This document shows, piece by piece, positions 54,077-62,903 of a DNA stretch of 63,263 nt; the stretch's first letter is position 1, and the number at the start of each line of letters is the position of its first letter. The translations under genes were made by a program, and so were the position numbers. The notes beneath the pieces were generated by a model that saw only the letters and a list, made by a program, of their open reading frames with translations, had not been told where the DNA came from and ran no database searches. This DNA comes from CAYXVF01 sp964468125 (GTDB lineage: Bacteria; Myxococcota; XYA12-FULL-58-9; CAYXVF01): contig CAYXVF010000025.1 in the NCBI GenBank assembly GCA_964468125.1, positions 1 through 63,263 of the forward strand. Direction: 5' to 3'.

Positions 54077-56641
54077 ATGAGACGCGAGCTGGTCTGGGCG
54101 CTTCTCGGGGCTACAGCCATCGGATGCGCGCCTGCCGAGGTGGACGCGCCGAGCTTCGGCACGGAGAATGGCACCGACTCCCCGAACAGCAACAACGGGA
54201 ACAGCTCCAACGCCAACGGCAACGCCAACGAGGCCGGCAACACCAACGGGAACGCTAACGGGAACGCTAACGGCAACACCAACGACGCCGGCAACGCGAA
54301 CGGTAACGCCAACACGAACGGCAACGGCAACACGAATGATAATGTCGCCGATGTGCCCTTCGGCTATGACACCCGGCCCACGAACGCGAGCTGCGTCGCG
54401 GTGCCACGACCCCCGGTCGCCGGTGACCTCGCGCTCTCCGCCGATCCGTTCGCTGGCGTCGAAGGGACGGCCGCCGGGGTCTATACGGACCTCGACCTTG
54501 CGCCGATCGACCTCGCCAGCCGCCGGAGCTTCTTTGCCATCGGCCAATTTGGAACGTTCATCACCTGGCCCGAAGACCACGTCGGCGCACCCTTTCAGGT
54601 GTTGAGCACGGACGACCTCGACGGTTTTCAGGCGGGGGGTGAGCGGGGCCTGCTCGGTTTGGCGATCGACCCGGAGTATCCCGACGCAGTCAACGACGAC
54701 CGGGTGCGCGTTTACATCAACTACACGGGAACCTGCTCCGGCAACCTCTGCTCGATTCTGTCGCGCTTCGACCTCACGATGGCTAGCGATGGCTCGGTGG
54801 CGAGTCTGAGTGCGGAGGAGCAGCTCTTCCGGGTCCGTCAACCGGAGGGCAATCACAACGGTGGGGCCTTGCTCTTCGGCAATGACGGCTATCTCTACAT
54901 GACCCTCGGAGACGGCGGAAGCGGCAACGATCCCTGGTGCAGCGGCTTGAATCTCGGAACCCCTCTCGGAAAGCTTCTGCGCTTTGACGTGCACTCAGTG
55001 GCCACGGGCTACGCGGTGCCCCCGACGAACCCCTACACCGGTGATGGCGACGGACCCTACTCCTCGTGCAACGAGCATCAGGTCGCGCTCACCGCTGGCC
55101 AGCCCGATCTGTCCCGAACCGATCCTTGCCCGGAGATCTACGCCTACGGCCTTCGCAATCCGTTTCGCATGAGCGTCGATCGTGAGACCGGCTGGCTTTG
55201 GATCGGCGACGTGGGTCAGGGGGCGCAGGAAGAGGTGAGCGCGGTGGACCCGAGCCAGAGCGCACCGAATTACAACCTCGGCTGGCCGGTGCGCGAGGGT
55301 GACGCGGCCAAACCCGGGGGTGTGCCGGCGGCGTGCGACGTCCTCGCCGACGCGCGGGGCCCACTCGACACGGACTACACGGAGCCGCGTTTTGTCCACA
55401 AACACAACGGCCCCACCGGCCTGTCGTCGCGTTCGAGCGTCGTCGCGGGCTATGTCTACCGCGGCATCGCGCTCGGCGTCGGTTATGTCGGCCGGTTCAT
55501 TTACGGAGATTTTGGCTCCGGCGAAATCTGGGCGATGGAAGATCCGTACGCGCCGGGCACCCGGGATGTCGACGGTCTCGAGAGCAACATCAATCTCCGG
55601 CACATCGGCTTCGCCGAAGACGCGGAACGCGAGCTCATCATCCTGTCCCTCAGTGGCCCACAGCGCTTGGTGCCCGCCGATCCTGGTGGTCTCGGAGACT
55701 TTCCCCAGCGCCTCAGTCAGCACCCGTGTTTTGAGTCGACGGATCCGCGGCAGGTGGTCAGCGGTGTGATCCCGTACGAACCGGCCTCTCAGCTCTGGAG
55801 CGACGGGGCGAGCAAACGACGGTTTCTCGCGGTCCCGGACGGAGAGACGATCGACCGCGCGGCGAACTGTGGCACCCTCTCGCCGAGCGATTGCGAAGCG
55901 CAGGGCGACTGGGAGCTGCCCATCGGGAGCGTTCTGATCAAGGAGTTCGCCATCGGAGACGTGGCGGTCGAGACCCGGGTCTTCATGCGTCACGCGGACG
56001 GCGGGTGGGGCTCCTACAGCTACGCTTGGAACGATGAGCAAACGGATGCCACCCTGCTCGAAGCTGCCGTCACTCGTACCGTCGCCGGCGTCGCGTGGGC
56101 CTACCCGGGCGTCGCGTCCTGCGGGCGGTGCCACACGGACGCTGCGGGCATTACGCTCGGGCTCGAGACCCGCCAGCTGGCCGGTGCGATCGTCTATCCC
56201 GGCGACCGACGCGCGCCGCAGCTCGACACGCTCGACGCGATCGGCCTGCTGTCCCCCGCGCTGGGAGACACGCCCGTGCAGGGCTACATCTCCCCGGGGA
56301 GCGGCGTCGATGTGTCGGCCGAGGCCCGCGCGTACCTGCACGCGAACTGTTCGATTTGCCATCGACCCGGGGGCGGAACAAACGCGAATCTCGTTTTGAC
56401 CTACGATACGCCGCTCGCGGAGATGGGGATCTGCAACGTCGACCCGGAATCAGGCGAGTGGCCCGCGTTGACCGACCCGAAGCTTCTCGTACCCGGAGAT
56501 CCGAGCCGGTCGGTCCTGTCTGTGCGCATGCGTTCAACGGTCGCCGACGAGCGCATGCCCCCGCTCGCAACCGAGGAGGTCGATCCCGTAGGCACGACGT
56601 CCGTAGACGCGTGGATTCAGAGTCTGAGCGCCTGCCCCTGA
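54077..56641 (+). CDS. Lipoprotein: PQQ sugar-dehydrogenase-like propeller fused to diheme cytochrome-like domain
   Basis: An 854-residue protein from ATG 54077. The lipoprotein signal is LVWALLGATAIGCAP. Next is a low-complexity linker of about 55 residues made of Asn-Gly-Asn-Ala/Thr repeats. The propeller domain (about residues 120-540) resembles soluble glucose/sorbosone dehydrogenases: GGERGLLGLAIDPEYPD, PEGNHNGGALLFGNDGYLYM, YGLRNPFRMSVDRETGWLWI. The C-terminal 300 residues carry two CxxCH heme sites, CGRCH at about 682 and CSICH at about 758, as in the HNE_0200-type family. It probably oxidises a sugar or aldose at the cell surface and passes electrons to its own hemes. Confidence 0.88.
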   Translation: MRRELVWALLGATAIGCAPAEVDAPSFGTENGTDSPNSNNGNSSNANGNANEAGNTNGNANGNANGNTNDAGNANGNANTNGNGNTNDNVADVPFGYDTRPTNASCVAVPRPPVAGDLALSADPFAGVEGTAAGVYTDLDLAPIDLASRRSFFAIGQFGTFITWPEDHVGAPFQVLSTDDLDGFQAGGERGLLGLAIDPEYPDAVNDDRVRVYINYTGTCSGNLCSILSRFDLTMASDGSVASLSAEEQLFRVRQPEGNHNGGALLFGNDGYLYMTLGDGGSGNDPWCSGLNLGTPLGKLLRFDVHSVATGYAVPPTNPYTGDGDGPYSSCNEHQVALTAGQPDLSRTDPCPEIYAYGLRNPFRMSVDRETGWLWIGDVGQGAQEEVSAVDPSQSAPNYNLGWPVREGDAAKPGGVPAACDVLADARGPLDTDYTEPRFVHKHNGPTGLSSRSSVVAGYVYRGIALGVGYVGRFIYGDFGSGEIWAMEDPYAPGTRDVDGLESNINLRHIGFAEDAERELIILSLSGPQRLVPADPGGLGDFPQRLSQHPCFESTDPRQVVSGVIPYEPASQLWSDGASKRRFLAVPDGETIDRAANCGTLSPSDCEAQGDWELPIGSVLIKEFAIGDVAVETRVFMRHADGGWGSYSYAWNDEQTDATLLEAAVTRTVAGVAWAYPGVASCGRCHTDAAGITLGLETRQLAGAIVYPGDRRAPQLDTLDAIGLLSPALGDTPVQGYISPGSGVDVSAEARAYLHANCSICHRPGGGTNANLVLTYDTPLAEMGICNVDPESGEWPALTDPKLLVPGDPSRSVLSVRMRSTVADERMPPLATEEVDPVGTTSVDAWIQSLSACP

Positions 56642-56657
56642 GCGGCGGGAGTCGCGA

Positions 56658-57026
56658 TCAGCAGACCAGGACGCAATTTTGCGACCCGAAGCCGTTTGAC
56701 ACGAAGCGGTCGGCTTCCGGATCATTGTCCCACCACTCACTGTCGTCGGTCTTGCCACGGTAGCGGAATTGGTATTCGGTACCGGGCACGACGTCGAGCT
56801 CGAGTTTCCACTTGCCGTTCTTCAAGCGCTTGAACGGAATCGGCTCCCATCCGTTGAAGTCTCCACACAGCTCGACGTGCTCCGCACGGTAGTCCTCGGG
56901 CAGCTCGAACGTGAGCTTGCACACCGGTCGCGACTTCAAGTGGCGCTTCTGAATCATGACTGCGTCGTCCCCCCCACTGGAGATATTCAGGCTGCCATCT
57001 TGGCCCTGGGAGATCGGCATGGTCAA
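56658..57026 (-). CDS. Free-standing CBM48 glycogen-binding domain protein
   Basis: A 122-residue protein. From residue 38 to 115 it matches the carbohydrate-binding module of AMPK-beta/isoamylase N-terminal type (KLTFELPEDYRAEHVELCGD, FNGWEPIPFKRLKNGKWKLE, then TEYQFRYR). Trp in FNGWEP and WWDNDPEADRFV are the usual glucan-contact region. No catalytic domain is attached and there is no signal peptide. It may tether a partner to glycogen or other alpha-glucans. The start is TTG 57026 with ATG 57020 equally possible. It lies 78 bp downstream of the receiver/cNMP gene on the same strand. Confidence 0.88.
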   Translation of the reverse strand: MTMPISQGQDGSLNISSGGDDAVMIQKRHLKSRPVCKLTFELPEDYRAEHVELCGDFNGWEPIPFKRLKNGKWKLELDVVPGTEYQFRYRGKTDDSEWWDNDPEADRFVSNGFGSQNCVLVC

Positions 57027-57104
57027 CCAATGGTCCCTGGTGTCTCGGTGATTTTTTTGTGACGCATCGCCCGCAACGATCGCTCGTTCCGGTCGAAAGG
57101 TTCG

Positions 57105-59261
57105 TCAGTTGAGCTCGGCGAGACGCTTCTTGGCGCTCTCCGCGAAGTCCTTGCTGTCGCCCGTGGCGACGCGGTTGAACAGGCGTTTGGCTCGCTCGTC
57201 GTCTCCGCGTTCGAGGTAGAGCTCGCCGAGCCAAAAGCGCGCACCGTCCGCGTACAGATTCGTGGGGTAGGTCGAGACAAAGTGTCGGTAGACGGCGAGG
57301 GCTTCGCCGTTTTCACCTGCCATTCGATAGGACTCGCCGAGCTGCAGCTCCGCCTCCCAATCCAGTCGATACTCGTCGCGAAGCTTCGTGCCGAGGCGGA
57401 TCGCGAGCGGCCACGCCTTGCGTTTCACCGCGGAGAACAGCCGTTTGCGGTAGACCTTGCGTTCTTCGTCTTGAGTGGCGCTGAGCTCCCGTTCTTCGAC
57501 GCTGAAGCTCGGTATCGGCCCCGCGGCCAGAGCTGCCGCGTCCTCCCCGGTCTCGACGCCGTCGTCGAGCTCGTCGAGCTCGTCAGAGGGCTCAGGAGTT
57601 TCCTCTGGCGGCTCCTCCCCGGCTTGCGGCGCGGTTTCCGTCGCGGGATCAGCATCGGCTCCCTCGCCAGCGACGTCTGCGCCGGCCGGGTCAATCCTAT
57701 CCGCCGTAGGATCGGCGCCGGGTATGGGATCCGGCACGTGCGCATCGTCACCTGCTGCGAGCGCGCCGCCGTCTCGAGCCTCGGCCACCGGACGTTCGCG
57801 TTCTTCACCCGTCCGAAGCCACAGGAGGGCCGCACCGAGACCGAGAGCAAAGCCCACCGCCGCTCCGCCCAAAAATGGCAGGGTCTGTTTTGTGCGCTTC
57901 GCTGGTCGCGGGAGAGCCCGCGCTTCCTGGGAGATGTCCTCGCTCTTGGTCGCGTCGTTCTCTGGCCGATAGGCCGCCACTTCCAACGTGGGGGAATCGT
58001 GAAGCCGTTGTCGGCGCTTGAGCTCCTCCTCGTGAAAGACCTCGTGGTCCGTGTCTTCCGAAAGCGCCGGAAAAGACGCGGTCACGTCTTCATGCCGTCG
58101 GCGCCTTTCGATTTCCCCCCCGGCCGGCTCCGACTCCGCACCATAGGCAGCGAGCTCTTCCATCCTCATCTCGGTCGTCGGCTCGTGGGTGAACCCGCCC
58201 TGGCTGATCGCGCCGATCCCGGTCGAGGGAAGCCCCGGGTCCTCAAAGGGCGTCGCCGGGGCCGTTGCCGCGCTGTAGTCATTCTGCGGCAGCTCTTCTC
58301 CGCGCTCGACGATCCGAGCCGTGGTTGGGGCTTGGGCGAGCGGCTCGACCTCGTCAGGGTCGGTCGTGGGCTGGGTCAAGCTCGACTCGAGATCGGCCAA
58401 GGTTTGGTCGACCTCACTCTCCTCGAAGAGCACGCTCCAGAGATTGTCTTCTGTGCGTTTCAGAGCGACGCCACTCAGAACCTCGCGCACGCGGGGGTAT
58501 CGCTCCAACAGCGGGCTCACGTCTTCTTTCGCAAAGTAGAGGAGGGTCGAGCGCCCCACCGACCAGATCGACGCGGAGCGCGGTTGGTCGCTCAACATCG
58601 CCATCTCCCCGAAGAAGCCGCCGGGCCCAATTCGCGCGACCTGAGCGTCGTCGCGCTCGGCGAGCGTGACGCGCACCTGCCCTTCCACCACCAAGTAGAA
58701 CGAGTCGCCGGGCTCGCCCTGCGCGATGATGCGATCGCCATCCTCGAAGCTCATGTGCTGGGCGATATCTGAGAGGTCGCGAATGCCGTCGTCGTCGAAG
58801 GCCTTGAGCATGTCGCTGTCGCGGGCGAAACGCCGCAAGACCGCTTGCACAAAGACCGGCGTCTTCAGATCACCAGAGACCGCATCGCCGGCCGCGTGCG
58901 GAAAGAGGCCTGGCAGAATACGCCGAAGCTCGTCGATGTGCAGGGGCTCGCCGAGGACGAAGGCGCCATTGGGCACGTCGTAAATCGACTCCTTCGCCAG
59001 GATCACCACCTGCGTCTCGGGCGACTGGGAGCGCACCATGCGGGCAAAATTGATCCCGGACAGGCTCGGCAGGTTGGCGCTGCAGATCACCGCGGCCGGC
59101 GCGTCCTCGAAGAACCGAGCGAACGCATCGCCGCCGTCAGGGGTCGCGATCACGTCGCAGCCCGCGAGCTGCAGCTCTTGAACGGCCGTCTTTAGTGCCC
59201 GGGTGCTGCCGTGCGCCACGAGCACCTTGGTTCCCAAACCCACCGCCGAAGTCTCGTCCAT
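57105..59261 (-). CDS. Pseudo-receiver / cNMP-binding / TM / TPR signalling protein
   Basis: A 718-residue protein from ATG 59261, 4 bases after GGGGGA. Residues 10-120 have a receiver fold (TKVLVAHGSTRALKTAVQEL, then AAVICSANLPSLSGINFARM). The acidic pair is AH, the phospho-Asp is Ser and the Lys is Glu (FVLGEPLH), so phosphorylation cannot occur. Residues about 150-260 are a cyclic-nucleotide domain with an intact phosphate cassette FFGEMAMLSDQPRSASI. A Pro/Glu-rich linker leads to one TM helix near residues 460-482 (LGGAAVGFALGLGAALLWL). After an acidic linker, C-terminal TPRs (WEAELQLGESYRMAGENGEA) lie on the other face. It would relay cAMP state across the membrane. Confidence 0.85.
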   Translation of the reverse strand: MDETSAVGLGTKVLVAHGSTRALKTAVQELQLAGCDVIATPDGGDAFARFFEDAPAAVICSANLPSLSGINFARMVRSQSPETQVVILAKESIYDVPNGAFVLGEPLHIDELRRILPGLFPHAAGDAVSGDLKTPVFVQAVLRRFARDSDMLKAFDDDGIRDLSDIAQHMSFEDGDRIIAQGEPGDSFYLVVEGQVRVTLAERDDAQVARIGPGGFFGEMAMLSDQPRSASIWSVGRSTLLYFAKEDVSPLLERYPRVREVLSGVALKRTEDNLWSVLFEESEVDQTLADLESSLTQPTTDPDEVEPLAQAPTTARIVERGEELPQNDYSAATAPATPFEDPGLPSTGIGAISQGGFTHEPTTEMRMEELAAYGAESEPAGGEIERRRRHEDVTASFPALSEDTDHEVFHEEELKRRQRLHDSPTLEVAAYRPENDATKSEDISQEARALPRPAKRTKQTLPFLGGAAVGFALGLGAALLWLRTGEERERPVAEARDGGALAAGDDAHVPDPIPGADPTADRIDPAGADVAGEGADADPATETAPQAGEEPPEETPEPSDELDELDDGVETGEDAAALAAGPIPSFSVEERELSATQDEERKVYRKRLFSAVKRKAWPLAIRLGTKLRDEYRLDWEAELQLGESYRMAGENGEALAVYRHFVSTYPTNLYADGARFWLGELYLERGDDERAKRLFNRVATGDSKDFAESAKKRLAELN

Positions 59262-59545
59262 GCCGATCCCCCGAGGCAAGCTTTTGAACGCGCAAGAAGT
59301 TTCGCCTACATCGCAAGCGCTTGCGTAGTGAAGGGCCGCCGCGTGCTCAAATCCGCGCTAACGGGCCGACTGCGCTTGGCACGTCTTCTGCTCTCCTCAT
59401 GGTTCGAGCGAGGTCGCGGCGCCTTTGATTCGATGGGGACGTGGCACTCTTCGCACGCTCGGGGCGGCTTTCCGGGCGTGTTGGGTCGGACCGGCGCCGC
59501 GGCCCCTCGCTCATTTCCCACACAGCGCCCAGCCGCTCGACACGG
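59262..59545. other. Intergenic region between GDPD gene and the pseudo-receiver gene
   Basis: 284 bp without a supported gene. A 71-codon minus-strand frame at 59306-59521 contains CEECH but has no other support. The region contains the promoter of the pseudo-receiver gene and a 14-bp perfect palindrome, listed separately. Confidence 0.5.
59312..59325. promoter_or_regulatory. 14-bp palindrome, candidate operator
   Basis: CGCAAGCGCTTGCG is a perfect palindrome with an AAGCGCTT centre like LacI/GalR-family operators. It is about 50 bp upstream of the pseudo-receiver gene start (59261), within its promoter region. The cognate repressor is not in this window. Confidence 0.45.
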
Positions 59546-60286
59546 TCACTTGAGGGTGCGAAGCGCGAGCGGCGGATCGTTGGTCATGATCGCGTCCACG
59601 CCGCAGGCGGAGAGCTCGCGCATGCGCTCCGGGTCATCCACGGTCCAAACAAAGACCGAGAGGCCGGCGGCGTGGGCCATCTCGACGCGCCGGGCGGTAA
59701 CCAGATAGTCGCCCGGACCGATCGCTTTCATTCCCGCGTCTCGTGCTTTGGCCACCTCCGCCGCCCACTGAGTCTCGTCAGCGATCCGGTCCACCAGGTA
59801 GGTGCAGTGCAGATCCGGTTCCAGGCCGCGAAAGTTGACGAGGGTCCCGAAGTCGAAAGCAAACAGGGTCAGCATCGAGCTCGGAAACCCGGTGGCGCGC
59901 AGGGCTCCCATCACCGCCTCTTCCATGCCCTTCGCTTTGACCTCGAGGGCGAGGGAGGCCTTGCCCTTCAAGAGGTTGAGGAGCGACGTGAGTTTCGGGA
60001 TGGGCTCTCCCGCGTAGGCGGCTCCTTTCCAGGCCCCTGCCTCCAGGGCGTCGATCGTAGTGTCTCGCATCTGGGCGACCTTGCCCCCTTGCCCGGTGGT
60101 CCGGGCTACGTCCGGGTCGTGGATCACGTAGGGGGTACCGTCGGCGCTCATGTGCACGTCGCACTCGACATGGGTCGCGCCCGCCGCGAGCGCTTCGCGG
60201 TAGGCCACGAGGGTGTTTTCGGGTGCTTTCGCCGAGTAGCCGCGATGGGCGACGGGGACGGTGCGCGAGACGGGAAGCCAGCTCAT
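59546..60286 (-). CDS. Glycerophosphodiester phosphodiesterase (GDPD)
   Basis: Hydrolyses glycerophosphodiesters to glycerol-3-phosphate and an alcohol. It has 246 residues from ATG 60286 (MSWLPVSRTVPVAHRGYSAK). The TIM-barrel signature is PVAHRGYSAKAPENT, with HVECDVHMSADGTPYVIHDP carrying the metal-binding Glu/Asp and second His. Late motifs FVWTVDDPERMRELSACGVD and AIMTNDPPLA are typical. There is no signal peptide from this start, so it is cytosolic (GlpQ forms are exported). It is the last of a leftward set with the esterase lipoprotein upstream by 85 bp. Confidence 0.93.
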   Translation of the reverse strand: MSWLPVSRTVPVAHRGYSAKAPENTLVAYREALAAGATHVECDVHMSADGTPYVIHDPDVARTTGQGGKVAQMRDTTIDALEAGAWKGAAYAGEPIPKLTSLLNLLKGKASLALEVKAKGMEEAVMGALRATGFPSSMLTLFAFDFGTLVNFRGLEPDLHCTYLVDRIADETQWAAEVAKARDAGMKAIGPGDYLVTARRVEMAHAAGLSVFVWTVDDPERMRELSACGVDAIMTNDPPLALRTLK

Positions 60287-60371
60287 GAGAATCACCAACC
60301 TGAAGCGAGCATGCGTGAACGCGGGCTCGCGTGCCAGGGGATATCGGCGGGCGCGGGCCGGTCGTTCTCCC

Positions 60372-62060
60372 TCAGGGCTGCTTAAGGTAAGGTTCCCAGA
60401 AATCGCAGGCTTCGCGGTCAAAGGCGTCGTCGCGCTCGATGAGGACGCCGTCCCGGCCGGCGTCGAAGGTCACGAGATTATCCGCCTCGGGGCGGTAGGG
60501 GCTCCAGGGGCCGAGCTGCGGCGCCCCGTCGCGGGCGAAGCGCGCCCACGCGAGGCGCATTTCGCGACTGAGGTTCGACTCGAATCCCGGAGGTGAATAG
60601 CCAAAGCGGTCAAAGGTCCCGAACACGAGCCCGATCTCGCTGATGTGGAACGCGCGAAGGGGTAAGAGCAGCGGGTCGGAGCGAATATAGCGGTAGTGGT
60701 AGCGAAACACGGGCTCGCTCTGAGCGGCAGCCACCAGCCGTGCCGTGCGCCGCGCGGGGCAGGTGAAGATCAGATCGGTGCTCGCGGCCACGAGCGCCCA
60801 GCGTGCAAAGCTATAGTCCGAGCACGGGTAGCGCTCGAGGATCGTGTCCGCGAGCTCTGGCAAGGCCGCGCCCAAGAAGGTTCGGACTCCCGCACAGCTC
60901 GCCATCGGGGGAATGAAGATCTCCGTTTCGTGAGCGTTGCTGCCGATCATGAAGGGAACCGCGTTGTGCTCGCCCCGCTCGAGAATCTTCAGGGGGTCAT
61001 CGGGGAGCAACGCTCCGTCCACTCCCGGACCCCAGGGCAGGTACCAGGTGTCGAGTACTTCTGGATCGACCGGGATCGCTCCGGACAAGACGCCACTGTC
61101 GAGTGTTCGCAGACACTCAACGACCTCCTCGTCACTCCCGGAGCAGCCGAGCCCCTCGGCGATCTCCGCGCTCACGTTCTTGCGAAACGCCATCGGCGGG
61201 GCCACGCAATCGCCGGACTGCATCGCCGCCCGATGAAACAAGCCGCTCGCCGAAGGCGATGCGAGGAGCATGCACGTGTTCAACGCTCCCGCGGACTCGC
61301 CAAAGATCGTGACGTTGTTGGGATCGCCACCGAATCGCTCGATGTTGCGCTGCACCCAGTGCAAGGCGGCGAGCTGGTCCTGGAATCCGTAGTTGCCACT
61401 CACTCCGTGAGCGCTCTCGCCGTCGAGAGCGTCGTGGGCGAGCCATCCGAGGGCGCCGACCCGATAGTTGAAGGTGACCACGATGACATCGCCGTCGCGA
61501 GCCAGGTAGGTCCCATCGTAGAGTGGCTCGGACAGTGGCAGGGCCTCTTGGCTCGCACCAAAAATATTGGCCCCTCCATAGATCCAAACCATGACCGGCC
61601 GGAGCTCCTCCGAGGGCTCTCGCGGTTGCCACACATTGGCATAGAGACAATCCTCGTCCCCCAAAAAGCGAAGCTGCGGGCAGCGGGGTCCGAACTCCAC
61701 CGTGTCGCGCACGCCGTCCCAGCACGCGACGGGCTGCGGCGCACGAAAGCGATTCTCGCCGTCCGGCGGGGACGCGTAGGGAATGCCACGGAAGGCGACG
61801 ACGTCCTCGAGAAGCTCGCCGCGGATCCAGCCGGTTTCGAGCGCCACTTCGTTTCCGATTTCGTACGGACGATCGCCGACGTCGCAGCTCGGCGTGGGGG
61901 CTTCAAAAGCGTCGAAGGCGGTCGAGCTCGCTGGTGTCGCGTCTGTCTCGGGAGCGCCTTCCGGCGCGCTCAGTTGGGCCGCGGGGGGCGAATCGTTTCG
62001 GCTGAGCTCCGGCGAGCCACAAGCGACGCACGCGAGGCAAACGAGCACGCCGCCTCTCAT
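60372..62060 (-). CDS. Carboxylesterase type B lipoprotein
   Basis: A 562-residue alpha/beta-hydrolase. ATG 62060 yields a lipoprotein-like signal (MRGGVLVCLACVACGSPEL); ATG 62081 is in frame a few residues upstream. A Ser/Pro/Ala-rich linker leads to the catalytic domain, which opens VAFRGIPYASPPDGENRFRA. The oxyanion hole is MVWIYGGANIFGAS. The nucleophile is Ser in NVTIFGESAGALNTCML, and the likely His is in RAFHISEIGLVFG. Cys pairs (CWDG...RCPQL) are as in secreted carboxylesterases. It probably hydrolyses esters at the cell surface or periplasm. It follows a hypothetical protein gene by about 50 bp. Confidence 0.92.
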   Translation of the reverse strand: MRGGVLVCLACVACGSPELSRNDSPPAAQLSAPEGAPETDATPASSTAFDAFEAPTPSCDVGDRPYEIGNEVALETGWIRGELLEDVVAFRGIPYASPPDGENRFRAPQPVACWDGVRDTVEFGPRCPQLRFLGDEDCLYANVWQPREPSEELRPVMVWIYGGANIFGASQEALPLSEPLYDGTYLARDGDVIVVTFNYRVGALGWLAHDALDGESAHGVSGNYGFQDQLAALHWVQRNIERFGGDPNNVTIFGESAGALNTCMLLASPSASGLFHRAAMQSGDCVAPPMAFRKNVSAEIAEGLGCSGSDEEVVECLRTLDSGVLSGAIPVDPEVLDTWYLPWGPGVDGALLPDDPLKILERGEHNAVPFMIGSNAHETEIFIPPMASCAGVRTFLGAALPELADTILERYPCSDYSFARWALVAASTDLIFTCPARRTARLVAAAQSEPVFRYHYRYIRSDPLLLPLRAFHISEIGLVFGTFDRFGYSPPGFESNLSREMRLAWARFARDGAPQLGPWSPYRPEADNLVTFDAGRDGVLIERDDAFDREACDFWEPYLKQP

Positions 62061-62113
62061 CTTATTCCATTTCCATCCCATGGTTGGCGCAATTTCAGCC
62101 GGAGGGCTGCCGG

Positions 62114-62884
62114 TCAAGGGTCGCCAAACCGGTACACAACGCCCATGCCGATGCGATAACGCACCTCGTCACGCGTCTCTTCGATCGTCAGTCGAGGGTG
62201 CTCGCCCCACTGGGTCGTCCATTCGTTGGCGGGCCATTGAGTGACCGTTCGGCGGATCTGATAGTCTTCGCTCGACGCCCCGGCGTGAAAGGCCAAGGTC
62301 AAACGTCCGTCCCGGCGATGGTGAATCAGCTCCAGCGCGCCCCCGTAGACCCCCGTTTGAACGTCGTATTCGGTTCGTGCCGCTACCCCGGTCTCGTCGT
62401 TGAAGCGGTGGGCGACACGGGCGAAGACATCGAAGTCGCTCCCGAAGGACCCGACGTCGAGCCCCACCCGCACCTCGCCGCCGCTCCAACGCTCGCGTAC
62501 GTCGAGATCGAAGCCGTCGGCGACCAGCGCGGTGCTGTAGAGCGGGACGCCGTAGATCGGGCGCTCGCGGACCCAGCCGCGGACGGTGTTTTCGAGGTGC
62601 TCAGCCGCCTCGTCGACGGTCATGTCGCTGCGCGGCAGCTCCGCGCGCCGCAGAAGTCGCCGGCCCATGTGCAGGTGCGCGCTCTTGCAGCTCACCGCTG
62701 CGTCGCAGGTGCCCATGGCCAGGCTTCGGGCGGTATCGACGTGAAAGCGCTGCCAGTCGCTGGGCTCGAGAGCGCCGCCGTAGGTGGGCTCGACCCGGCT
62801 CGAGGGTACGATTCGGCTCTCGTCCTCGGACGGGTCCGGGGCCTGCACCGAGTGGTGCCGTGATGTGACGTCGCCGACCGCCAT
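62114..62884 (-). CDS. Hypothetical protein, possible outer-membrane-related
   Basis: A 256-residue protein from ATG 62884 with GAGAG upstream. The first 60 residues are polar with no signal peptide seen. From about residue 110 to the end it alternates polar and hydrophobic residues in strand-sized units (VRERWSGGEVRVGLDVGSFG, DGRLTLAFHAGASSEDYQIR) and finishes VRYRIGMGVVYRFGDP, like a beta-barrel or beta-sheet protein. I do not recognise the family. It lies directly upstream of the esterase gene on the same strand and is likely in the same operon. Confidence 0.6.
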   Translation of the reverse strand: MAVGDVTSRHHSVQAPDPSEDESRIVPSSRVEPTYGGALEPSDWQRFHVDTARSLAMGTCDAAVSCKSAHLHMGRRLLRRAELPRSDMTVDEAAEHLENTVRGWVRERPIYGVPLYSTALVADGFDLDVRERWSGGEVRVGLDVGSFGSDFDVFARVAHRFNDETGVAARTEYDVQTGVYGGALELIHHRRDGRLTLAFHAGASSEDYQIRRTVTQWPANEWTTQWGEHPRLTIEETRDEVRYRIGMGVVYRFGDP

Positions 62885-62903
62885 GCCGTCTCTCAATATC
62901 GGG

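Noticed and set aside
59306..59521. 71-codon minus-strand frame with CEECH (heme-like motif)
   Set aside because: Single CxxCH in an Arg/Pro-rich sequence without signal peptide; likely chance.
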